Origin: JBGOUV01 sp041477815
GTDB taxonomy: Bacteria > Acidobacteriota > Terriglobia > Bryobacterales > JACQDG01
DNA: 15,564 nt
Direction: 5' to 3'
Assembly (NCBI GenBank): GCA_041477815.1
Contig: JBGOUV010000137.1
Coordinates: forward strand, 1 to 15,564
Part shown: one piece after another, positions 1-7,038 of the stretch
Position numbering within the stretch: position 1 is the stretch's first letter
Layout of the letters: each line of letters opens with the position of its first letter
The notes under the pieces: generated by a model
Databases searched by the model: none
Seen by the model: only the letters and a program-made list of their open reading frames with translations
What the model was told of the DNA's origin: nothing
Translations under genes and position numbers: made by a program

Positions 1-1
1 G

Positions 2-2608
2 CCGGTCTACCGCTTCAACTCGGGCGGCTACTCGGTGGGCGGTCCGGTCTACGTCCCCGGGAAGTTCAACGCCAATAAGGACAAGCTGTTCTTCTTCTTC
101 TCCCAGGAGTTTGTCCGCCGGCGCCTCTACCCCGGCGTCCGCTTCACCACCACGCCCACGGCCCTGGAACGCGCCGGCGACTTCTCTCGCACCTTCGACC
201 TCAACGGAACCCTCATCTCCATCAAAGATCCCGTTACCGGCTCGTCGTTCCCCAACAACCTCGTCCCCGCTTCCCGCGTCAACCGGTTGGGACAGTCGGT
301 CCTGAACTTCTTCCCGCTCCCCAACTACGCCGAAACCGACCCCGCCCAGCGCTACGCCCGCAATTACCGCACGAATCTCAGCGGCGAGAACCCCCGCCGG
401 CAGGAGGTCTTCCGCATCGACTATGCCTTCAGCCCTACCCTGCGCGCCTATTTCCGCGGCATCCGCGATAACGATGACGAGAACTGGCCCTACGGGTCCT
501 GGGTGGCGGGAGACGTCAACTACGACCTCACCAACACCCTGCGGCCCCAGCGCGGGCGCGGCGGCGTCTTGAGTATCACCAAGATCCTCAACCCCACCCT
601 GCTCAACGAATTCACCATGGGCGCCACCACGCGCGGCCAGACCTTCAACCCGGTGGACCCGTCCAAGGTCGCCCGCAGCGCCATGGGCAACATCGGCCAG
701 TGGTATCCGTCCTCCAACGAGTCCGGCGCCATCCCCAACGTCACCTTCGGCGGCGTTCCCAACTATATCAACCCTTCGCTCGGCAACATTCCCTACACCA
801 ACGAGAACCCCGTCTTCACCTTCACGGACAACCTGAGCAAGGTGTGGAGCACCCACACCCTGAAGCTGGGCGTCTACCTCGAGCGCATGCGCAAGGACGA
901 GGTAGGCGGGCCCAACACGCGCGGCGCTTTCGACTTCGGCCGCAACACCAACAACCCATTTGACGCCAACTTCGCCTTCGCCAACGCCCTGCTCGGCAAC
1001 TTCAATAACTACTCGGAAGGCACCTTCCGACCCTACTCACACTACCGCTATACCCAGGTGGAGTGGTACGCCCAAGATGCCTGGAAAGCGACCAACCGCC
1101 TCACCCTCGACTTCGGCCTCCGCTTCTACCACGCTCCGGCCATGCATGACGACCGCTTCGCCATCACCACCTTCGACCCGTCCTTCTACGACGCCAGCTC
1201 GGCGGCCCTCCTGATCCGGCCGGGGCGGGATGCCGCCGGCAAGCGTGTGGGCCTCGACCCCCGTACCGGCCAGACCTATCCGGTCCCCTATATCGGGTTG
1301 TTCGTCCCCGGGTCCGGCAGCTACGCTCCGGGCATGGTGGTGGGCGGCAAGGGCGTGACCGCTGGGCTCTATGACACCCCCTTCGTGTCCATCGGCCCGC
1401 GGTTTGGCTTTGCCTACGACCCCCGAGGAGACGGAAAAACGGCGATCCGGGGCGGCTTTGGCATATTTTACGATCGCCCGCAGGGCAACATGAACTCCGG
1501 CACCAACGGCCAGCCCCCGGTGGCCTACAGCCCGACCCTTTATTTTGGGAACCTCGACACCTTCCTCCAGGCGCAGGGAGCGGTGGGGCCAGCCACGGTG
1601 AATGCCCCACAGGTGGGTGAACAGCCCCTACCCAGCGTGATGAGCTTCAGTCTTGGGGTGCAGCGCGAGGTCGGCTTTCACACCGTGGTGGACGTGGCTT
1701 ACGCCGGTGGATTGAGCCGCCACCTGATCTATGCCCGCAACATCAATCCCATCCCCCTGTTCGCCCGCTTCGATCCGGCCAACAACGACGCCACCACCAA
1801 CAGCCCCATGCAGGATAACTTTCTCCGGCCCTACCTGGGCCAGAGCAACATCAACGTGCGCGGCTTCGGCGCTACCTCCAGCTACAACGCTCTGCAGCTC
1901 TCGGTGAATCGCCGTATGTCCAAGGGCTTGCAGTATGGCATGTCCTATACCTTCTCCAAGAGCCTGGGGATCAACGCGGGCGACTTCGACGCCGTGAGCC
2001 CCTACTTCGACATGCGCTCGTGGAACTACGGCCCGCTCAGCTACGACATCCCGCACGTGCTGGTTCTGAACTACGCCTGGGATCTCCCCAACCCGGCCGA
2101 GCGCTGGAAGAACAAGGCCCTGGATCTGGTCTGCGGCCACTGGCAGATCTCCGGCATCGCCACCTTCCTCTCGGGAACACCCTTCACCCCGGGTATCAGC
2201 ACCTCCGATGGCGCCGACCTCACCGGCTCGACCGAGAGCGCCCGCATCACCGTCCTGAGCGACCCGCGCCTGGACAAAGGCGAGCGGACCTTCTCCCGAA
2301 ACTTCGCCACGGAAGCCTTCGCCCGCACCCCGAAAGGGAGCTTCGGCAACGCCGGGGTTAACATCCTGCGTGGTCCGGGAGTCAACAACTTCGACCTCAG
2401 CGTCTCCAAGCGCCTCCCGGTGACGGAGACCCGGTACTTCCAGGTGCGCGGCGAATTCTACAACGCGTTCAACCACACGCAGTTTTCAGGGATAGACTCC
2501 GGCGCCCGCTTCAACCCCGCCGGCCAGCAGATCAACCTGAACCTGGGAGCCTACAACGCCGCCAGGGACCCGCGGAGAATCCAGTTGTCCCTACGCTTCA
2601 TGTTCTGA
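2..2608 (+). CDS. Oar-like TonB-dependent receptor, 5' partial
   Basis: An outer-membrane beta-barrel receptor whose reading frame is already open at base 2, so its start lies upstream; 868 residues are visible. The first residues (VYRFNSGGYSVGGPVYVPGK) match the family block that ends the plug and opens the barrel. The equivalent GGPxxVPG block sits near residue 290 in the second receptor of this window, so roughly 280 residues (signal peptide, carboxypeptidase-like domain, plug) are missing. Barrel hallmarks follow: FFFFSQE, repeated aromatic-ending strands, WYAQDAWKATNRLTLDFGLR, FGFAYDPRGDGKTAIRGG, a late NILRGPGVNNFDLSVSKR, and a terminal phenylalanine (RFMF) expected for BAM-assembled barrels. 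Members import large substrates with TonB energy; the ligand is unknown. An in-frame GTG at 35 is internal and not the true start. It converges on the formate-THF ligase gene. Family call is secure, substrate is not. Confidence 0.93.
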   Translation, partial: PVYRFNSGGYSVGGPVYVPGKFNANKDKLFFFFSQEFVRRRLYPGVRFTTTPTALERAGDFSRTFDLNGTLISIKDPVTGSSFPNNLVPASRVNRLGQSVLNFFPLPNYAETDPAQRYARNYRTNLSGENPRRQEVFRIDYAFSPTLRAYFRGIRDNDDENWPYGSWVAGDVNYDLTNTLRPQRGRGGVLSITKILNPTLLNEFTMGATTRGQTFNPVDPSKVARSAMGNIGQWYPSSNESGAIPNVTFGGVPNYINPSLGNIPYTNENPVFTFTDNLSKVWSTHTLKLGVYLERMRKDEVGGPNTRGAFDFGRNTNNPFDANFAFANALLGNFNNYSEGTFRPYSHYRYTQVEWYAQDAWKATNRLTLDFGLRFYHAPAMHDDRFAITTFDPSFYDASSAALLIRPGRDAAGKRVGLDPRTGQTYPVPYIGLFVPGSGSYAPGMVVGGKGVTAGLYDTPFVSIGPRFGFAYDPRGDGKTAIRGGFGIFYDRPQGNMNSGTNGQPPVAYSPTLYFGNLDTFLQAQGAVGPATVNAPQVGEQPLPSVMSFSLGVQREVGFHTVVDVAYAGGLSRHLIYARNINPIPLFARFDPANNDATTNSPMQDNFLRPYLGQSNINVRGFGATSSYNALQLSVNRRMSKGLQYGMSYTFSKSLGINAGDFDAVSPYFDMRSWNYGPLSYDIPHVLVLNYAWDLPNPAERWKNKALDLVCGHWQISGIATFLSGTPFTPGISTSDGADLTGSTESARITVLSDPRLDKGERTFSRNFATEAFARTPKGSFGNAGVNILRGPGVNNFDLSVSKRLPVTETRYFQVRGEFYNAFNHTQFSGIDSGARFNPAGQQINLNLGAYNAARDPRRIQLSLRFMF

Positions 2609-2620
2609 CGTCGTGGTGGG

Positions 2621-2660
2621 GCGGCCCCCCCGGGCCGCAGCCGGCCCCCTGGCCGGCTTT
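2621..2660 (+). terminator. Tandem GC-rich hairpins after the first receptor
   Basis: Two perfect inverted repeats lie back to back, 12 nt after the receptor stop. The first has stem GCGGCCC/GGGCCGC (2621-2627 with 2632-2638, loop CCCC). The second has stem AGCCGGCC/GGCCGGCT (2639-2646 with 2651-2658, loop CCCT) and runs into TTT then CTCG. The T tract is short, so this is a plausible but not classic intrinsic terminator for the rightward receptor transcript. On the opposite strand the hairpins are not followed by T residues, so they may only pause or protect the converging formate-THF ligase mRNA. Confidence 0.5.
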
Positions 2661-2726
2661 CTCGCGTCGCTTTCACCCCAGAGTCAGAGCGCACCGTGGA
2701 CTCCAGGATCAAGCCAAGGGGCTGCC

Positions 2727-4322
2727 TTATTCCACCCCCCTGATGTTCCCGCGCTCGTCCACGTCCATCCGGACGGCCTGCGGCGACTTCCCCAACCCCG
2801 GCATCAGCAGCATATTCCCCGCAATCACCACTACAAACCCCGCCCCTGCCGCCAGGTGCGCGTCGGTGACTGTAAGGGTCCAGCCCGAGGGCGCCCCCAG
2901 CAGCTTAGGGTTGTCCGAGAACGACGACTGCGTCTTGGCAATGCAAACGGGCAGCCGCCCGAACCCCTGCTCCGCCAGCCGCGCCAGCTTCCGGCGCGGC
3001 TCCGACTCCACATACACACCGCCCGCCCCATAGATTTCCCGGGCCACCCGCTCGATCTTCTCCAGGATGCTGAGCTCGGACCCGTACAGCGACCGCACCT
3101 GGCTCGGATCGGCGGCGTCGGCCGCGGCCACCACCTTCTCCGCCAGTTCCCGGCCGCCGGCGCCACCCTCCGCGTAGACGTCCGCCACAGCGCTCTCCAC
3201 CCCCACCCCGCGACAGTGGCTCTGCACCGTCTCGACTTGCTCTGCCGTCTCGCCGCCAAACCGGTTCACCGCCACCACCACCGGCACGCGGAACTTCTGC
3301 AGGTTCTCAATGTGCCGCGCCAGGTTGGTCAAGCCCCGCTCGATATTTCCTCCCCCCTGTTCCACCAGCGCCCGGACCGACGCGATCAGCACCGCCGCCG
3401 CCGGCTTCAGCCCCGCCTGCGGCATCACCAGGTCGAAGTACTTTTCCGCTCCTAGATCGGCCCCAAAACCGGTCTCATTGACGACGTAGTCGGCCAGGGC
3501 CAGGCCCATCTTCTGGGCGATCACGCTGGACGTCCCGTGGGCGATGTTGGCGAAGGGGCCGGCGTGCACCAGGGCCGGCGTGTGCTCGGTGGTCTGCACC
3601 AGGCTCGGCATGATGGCTTCGTTCAGCAGCACCATCATGGCCCCGGTGGCCTCCAGGTCGCGGGCCCGCACTACTTTGCCCTCCAGGTCGTAGCCGACGA
3701 CGATCTCCCCGAGCCGCCGGCGCAGATCGTCGCGCCCGGCAGCCAGGGCCAGGATGGCCATCACCTCCGACGCGGCCGTGATGACGAACCCCGTCTCGCG
3801 GGGTACCCCGTTGACTTTGCCGCCCAGTCCGACGATGACGTGCCGCAGCGCCCGGTCGTTCATGTCGATGGCCCGCGGCCAGAACAGGTTGTCCACGTCC
3901 AGCCGCCGCCCGTTGCTGTGGTGCAGGTGCGAATCGATCATGGCCGCCAGCAGGTTGTGCGCGGCGGTGACGGCGTGGAAGTCCCCGTTGAAGTGCAGAT
4001 TGATGATCTGGCTGGGCTCCACCTGCGCCTGTCCGCCTCCGGTGGCGCCGCCTTTCAGTCCAAACACCGGCCCCAGCGACGGCTCCCGCAGGGTGACAAT
4101 GGCACGCCGCCCGCTCCGCTCGATCGCCTGGGCCAAGCCGATCGATACGACTGTCTTGCCCTCGCCGCGACTGGTAGGAGTAATAGCCGTCACCAGGATC
4201 AGCTTCCCCCGCGCCGGCCGCTCCAAGAGCTCCAACCGCAGCTTGGCCGTATACTTCCCGTAGTACTCCAGATACTCATCGGACACTTCCAGCTTGTCCG
4301 CAATCTCCCGGATCAGTTTCAC
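2727..4322 (-). CDS. fhs: Formate--tetrahydrofolate ligase, divergent and short
   Basis: Cytoplasmic enzyme that makes 10-formyl-THF from formate, ATP and THF. The 531 residues align along the whole family: YGKY (21-24), P-loop TPTSRGEGKT (48-57), REPSLGPVFG (79-88), GLKGGATGGGQ (88-98), NDRALR (155-160), GGPFANIAHG-like block (254-263), GFGADLGAEK (285-294), KTQSSFSD (463-470) and the C-terminal MPGLGKSP. Family members are usually about 555-560 residues. The shortfall is explained by a short N-terminus and about 11 residues missing after RALVEQGGG (317-325). Both classical signatures are altered: GGATGGGQ where GGAAGGGY is usual, and RALVEQGGG where RALKxHGG is usual. The tryptophan that stacks on folate in the Moorella enzyme aligns with Tyr383. 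The GTG start at 4322 is chosen because GGAG (4331-4334) sits 8 nt upstream; it follows the GNAT stop by 19 nt, so the genes are co-transcribed. No internal stop or frameshift is seen. Function is likely kept but should not be assumed identical. Confidence 0.92.
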   Translation of the reverse strand: MKLIREIADKLEVSDEYLEYYGKYTAKLRLELLERPARGKLILVTAITPTSRGEGKTVVSIGLAQAIERSGRRAIVTLREPSLGPVFGLKGGATGGGQAQVEPSQIINLHFNGDFHAVTAAHNLLAAMIDSHLHHSNGRRLDVDNLFWPRAIDMNDRALRHVIVGLGGKVNGVPRETGFVITAASEVMAILALAAGRDDLRRRLGEIVVGYDLEGKVVRARDLEATGAMMVLLNEAIMPSLVQTTEHTPALVHAGPFANIAHGTSSVIAQKMGLALADYVVNETGFGADLGAEKYFDLVMPQAGLKPAAAVLIASVRALVEQGGGNIERGLTNLARHIENLQKFRVPVVVAVNRFGGETAEQVETVQSHCRGVGVESAVADVYAEGGAGGRELAEKVVAAADAADPSQVRSLYGSELSILEKIERVAREIYGAGGVYVESEPRRKLARLAEQGFGRLPVCIAKTQSSFSDNPKLLGAPSGWTLTVTDAHLAAGAGFVVVIAGNMLLMPGLGKSPQAVRMDVDERGNIRGVE

Positions 4323-4330
4323 GTGGCTGA

Positions 4331-4334
4331 CTCC
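4331..4334 (-). promoter_or_regulatory. RBS fixing the GTG start of fhs
   Basis: GGAG on the minus strand lies 8 nt before the GTG at 4322-4320. It is inside the 19-nt gap after the GNAT stop. No ATG in this frame lies nearby that would give a better family N-terminus. Confidence 0.6.
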
Positions 4335-4341
4335 AACTCCG

Positions 4342-5376
4342 TTAGGTGCCGGGAAAGTCCTTGCGGTAGGTCACAAAGTTCCGCTCCACCCGGCAGCCCA
4401 GCTTCTCCACCGTCCGCCGCGAAGGCCAGTTGTCATCCAGCACCACTGTATAGCTTGCACTTGTGTAGCCACGCTCGATCATGGCCAGGTAGCTGGAGGC
4501 GGCCAGGGCCAGGTTGATCCCCTGCCCCCGATACGCGCTCTTCACCCCAATGATCAACAGCACCCCGTGGCCCGCCCCGGGCTGGTTCAAATCCGGCAGC
4601 GAGTAAACAAACCCAGCCGGCTCTCCATTCACCTCCGCGAACCGGCAAAACTCCGGAACCAGGAAGTCCTGCAATCCGAGGGTCAAGCCTTCCATGACCG
4701 CCTGCGGGAAGGCCGGCATCCCCCAGTGTTGCGCGAACGTCTCGGCATTCAGTTGCGTGAACAGTGCTGTCTCCTCGGCCAGGCGCTCGAAGTCCCACGC
4801 CCGCGGGCTCACCCTCCCCGCCATCTCCCGATACCGTGCCGCCAGCTCCGCGTTGAACCGCACCCGGTACTCCACCAGCCCCTGCTCGGTCCGAAACCCC
4901 GCATTCTTCACGTAGCTGTGGTAGTAAGGTGGATTATAGGTATGAAAAATGGTCGGAACTTCCTCATAGGCATCCACGGTAAGGGGCAACTGCCACCCCG
5001 GCAGAAAGCCCAACCGCGCGGCGCGGCACCCGCGTTCGGCGAGCCAGCGGCAGGCCGCCCCCAGCAACTCCACCGCTTCGTCGTTCCGGTCCGGAAGCGC
5101 CTCGAACAGGACCAGGTGCCCCAGCGGCTCCTGCCACCGCTCCTGGTACCCGCGATCGATCACCGCCGTCACGGTGGCGGCGAGCCGGCCGTCGCGCTCC
5201 ACCCCGAACGTCTGGATGTCGCAATAGGCGGCCTGCGCCACCAGCCCCGAAACCTCGGCGATATGGTGTTCGCGCTGCGGAGCCCGCCACCAGGGATTGC
5301 CCTGGTAGACTTGGTGCCCGAAATCCGCACACCGCTCAAAATCTTCCTGTGTAGTCAGTGCTCGTACCTGAATCAT
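4342..5376 (-). CDS. GNAT-family N-acyltransferase (long, two-part)
   Basis: A 344-residue cytoplasmic protein. The C-terminal third is a recognisable GNAT fold: FCRFAEVNGEPAGFVYSLPD (strands 4 and part of motif A region, 243-262), LLIIGVKSAYRGQGINLAL (273-291) with the acetyl-CoA-binding YRGQGI loop, then a helix and DDNWPSRRTVEKLG (314-327), the usual motif B end. The N-terminal half (RALTTQEDFERCADFGHQVY, GNPWW, then a strand-rich GVERDGRLAATVTAVIDRGY) resembles the first half of the tandem GNAT-like proteins related to YghO. Single-domain GNATs are about 150-180 residues, so this is roughly double length. Start ATG (5376-5374) overlaps the TGA of the upstream hydrolase as ATGA, implying translational coupling; a long open frame running further upstream in this phase lies inside the hydrolase gene and is discarded. 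The acyl acceptor cannot be read from sequence. The neighbouring formate-THF ligase hints at a small-metabolite role, which is inference. Confidence 0.85.
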   Translation of the reverse strand: MIQVRALTTQEDFERCADFGHQVYQGNPWWRAPQREHHIAEVSGLVAQAAYCDIQTFGVERDGRLAATVTAVIDRGYQERWQEPLGHLVLFEALPDRNDEAVELLGAACRWLAERGCRAARLGFLPGWQLPLTVDAYEEVPTIFHTYNPPYYHSYVKNAGFRTEQGLVEYRVRFNAELAARYREMAGRVSPRAWDFERLAEETALFTQLNAETFAQHWGMPAFPQAVMEGLTLGLQDFLVPEFCRFAEVNGEPAGFVYSLPDLNQPGAGHGVLLIIGVKSAYRGQGINLALAASSYLAMIERGYTSASYTVVLDDNWPSRRTVEKLGCRVERNFVTYRKDFPGT

Positions 5377-6911
5377 GACAGTTTGGCGTAAACCTTTCTT
5401 CCTTCCTCGAATCGTCCCAGGGCCAGGGCCTGGTCGGCCTGGCTGGCGAACTTGTAGTTTTTGCGGATGTACCGCATCGACGCCTCGATCTCGTCGACGA
5501 AGGCCCCGGCCGCGCGGGCCAGCCGGTGCGGCGTCCCGGACACCCGATAATACACCGGACTGGTGTGGGCGAAGACGGTGTGGTTGGCATAGGTCTTGGC
5601 CCCGGACCGGACCCGGGCGGCGAGCCAGCCGCCCTGCTCCACCGGGATCTCGCGCTCCAGCGTCGCCTCCCGCCCCCCGATAGCGACCTGCTCGGCCACC
5701 ACCTCGCCGTCCTGGACAATTTCCAGCCGGTCGAACGGCAGCCGCGACACGGCCCGCGCCCGCACCTTCAGGGGCGAGGCAACCTCCACCGTCGCCCCCG
5801 GACCGCGCCCGTTCACAGCCAGCTCCAGCAGCGGCCCATTGGTAACGAACGTCCTGCCCGCCCGCAATCCCGCGATCCAGCTCTCGTAGGTGAAGCCGCC
5901 TTCCACCTGTACATAGACCCGGTTGTGGTCGTAGATCCACCAGTCGGTGCCGGAGGATGCCGGCATCCGGAACCCGCAGTTCAGCAACCCGTAGTAGCGG
6001 GCGTAGTCGGCCTCCAGGCCGTCGCCGAGGTTGTAGGCGTCCACGTGCCCGAGCGCGGCCGCCACCGGCAACTCCATGCCCGCGCCGTTGTGACACCACA
6101 CCGTGGTCCCGCCGATCCTCCGGGCCTCGGCGCACAGCATGGAGAGCGTAGGAAAGTCCGGCGCCTTGCCATCGGCAGACAGCAACCCGGTGGACGCCGG
6201 CTCCACCAGCCGCGGAATGTTCAGAAACAGGCAGTGCCCGTACCCGAAGTCCACAAAGCCCCTGTTGTTCCGCGCCTCCTCGCCCATGTCGATCAGAGTC
6301 CCGTCGCGCGTGAACTGCGGCAACCGTCCGATCGGGTAGCGGTTGGTGATATACGGCGAGTCGGTCCGGATCAGGTAGCTGATCACGCTGACATCCAGCG
6401 CCTCAGCCGGCGGTACCAGCCGCAGCCGGTCGTCGTGGTCCTCGTCAATGTCCAAGTGATAGTGTGTATGAGTGTTGCCAGAATACCACCCGGCCGGGTG
6501 CAAATCGCGCAGCACGGGGATGCGGATGTCGTGCACATGGATGAGCCCGGACCCAACCTCGGTCTCGGCCACCCCAACCTCGTGCCCGATGCCCCGCACC
6601 GCCTCGACCCGGTACCGCCCCGGCGGGACCGCGACCTCGTAGGCCCCACGCGCGTAGAAGTAGTGGTTCCGCTGCGGCCGCGTTCGGATCGCGCCCGCTG
6701 GGAAGTAGGCCTCGCCGGTACCGGTCTCGAACACGCGGAGCTTGGCTGCCGCCGGCCGTCCCGTGGCGCCGTCGAGGAGCGCCCCTTTGATGATGCCCGG
6801 CGCCCGGGTATCCGGCCTCTGGGCGCGCAGGGGGAGCAGCAGGCTCCCGGCTCCGAGGACCGGTATGGCGTTCAGGATTTCGCGACGGCTCAGGTGACGT
6901 GTGTAGCCCAT
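5373..6911 (-). CDS. Tat-exported CehA/McbA-type PHP metallohydrolase
   Basis: 512 residues. The N-terminus carries a twin-arginine signal: SRREIL (8-13) followed by the hydrophobic NAIPVLGAGSLLLPL and a likely cleavage near RAQ (29-31), so it is exported folded. Residues about 38-125 look like a carboxypeptidase-regulatory-like beta-sandwich (GIIKGALLDGATGRPAAAKL, YEVAVPPGRYRVEAVRG). The PHP-type catalytic domain follows: NTHTHYH (146-152) supplies metal-binding His148 and His150, with further candidates His226 (GYGHCLF), His274 (VWCHN) and Asp323 (SGTDWW). The last segment (about 375-450) is strand-rich. CehA/McbA relatives hydrolyse carbamate-type esters, but most homologues have no known substrate. 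The usual final DxH is DWW here, so the metal site may differ. It is first gene of the operon with the GNAT and fhs genes, diverging from a TonB receptor, which suggests envelope processing of something imported. ATG at 6911 is the only start that gives an intact Tat signal. Confidence 0.85.
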   Translation of the reverse strand: MGYTRHLSRREILNAIPVLGAGSLLLPLRAQRPDTRAPGIIKGALLDGATGRPAAAKLRVFETGTGEAYFPAGAIRTRPQRNHYFYARGAYEVAVPPGRYRVEAVRGIGHEVGVAETEVGSGLIHVHDIRIPVLRDLHPAGWYSGNTHTHYHLDIDEDHDDRLRLVPPAEALDVSVISYLIRTDSPYITNRYPIGRLPQFTRDGTLIDMGEEARNNRGFVDFGYGHCLFLNIPRLVEPASTGLLSADGKAPDFPTLSMLCAEARRIGGTTVWCHNGAGMELPVAAALGHVDAYNLGDGLEADYARYYGLLNCGFRMPASSGTDWWIYDHNRVYVQVEGGFTYESWIAGLRAGRTFVTNGPLLELAVNGRGPGATVEVASPLKVRARAVSRLPFDRLEIVQDGEVVAEQVAIGGREATLEREIPVEQGGWLAARVRSGAKTYANHTVFAHTSPVYYRVSGTPHRLARAAGAFVDEIEASMRYIRKNYKFASQADQALALGRFEEGRKVYAKLS

Positions 6912-6920
6912 GGGGATGAC

Positions 6921-6948
6921 GTTATTCCAAATGGCCTATGGTTGGCAA
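6921..6948 (-). promoter_or_regulatory. Candidate leftward promoter for the hydrolase operon
   Basis: On the minus strand TTGCCA (6948-6943) is followed after 16 nt by AATAAC (6926-6921). That is 5/6 and 4/6 matches to the sigma70 boxes. Transcription would begin only a few bases before the ATG at 6911, giving an almost leaderless mRNA; no good Shine-Dalgarno sequence is seen before this ATG, which fits. The match is weak in GC-rich DNA. Confidence 0.3.
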
Positions 6949-6971
6949 GGGCCCCGGGCTGAACCCTCCTC

Positions 6972-7000
6972 TTGACACGCGCCCCGTCTGGCGGTATCTT
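6972..7000 (+). promoter_or_regulatory. sigma70-type promoter for the receptor-ThuA unit
   Basis: A perfect -35 box TTGACA (6972-6977) is separated by exactly 17 nt from TATCTT (6995-7000), a 4/6 match to TATAAT that keeps the TATnnT frame. The start would fall near 7007, leaving a leader of about 32 nt before the ATG at 7039. A perfect TTGACA at ideal spacing is rare in DNA this GC-rich, so this is the best promoter in the window. Confidence 0.7.
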
Positions 7001-7026
7001 CACTCCCAGCAGTCCTCGCGTTCCAT

Positions 7027-7034
7027 AAAGGGGG
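7027..7034 (+). promoter_or_regulatory. RBS of the second receptor
   Basis: The purine run AAAGGGGG ends 4 nt before the ATG at 7039. Spacing is slightly short if its last bases pair with 16S rRNA, but it confirms this start, which also opens directly into a signal peptide. Confidence 0.6.
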
Positions 7035-7038
7035 TACT

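Noticed and set aside
1628..2476. A 282-codon minus-strand frame under the first receptor
   Set aside because: Composition and phase identify it as an antisense shadow of the receptor barrel.
5377..6135. Upstream extension of the GNAT frame to 597 residues
   Set aside because: The added part is Arg/Gly/Ala-rich and lies entirely in another phase of the hydrolase gene. The ATG at 5376 gives a normal N-terminus and an ATGA junction.
5526..6962. A 478-codon plus-strand frame opposite the hydrolase
   Set aside because: Low-complexity Arg/Pro/Val/His content with no domain, opposite a well-supported Tat-exported enzyme.
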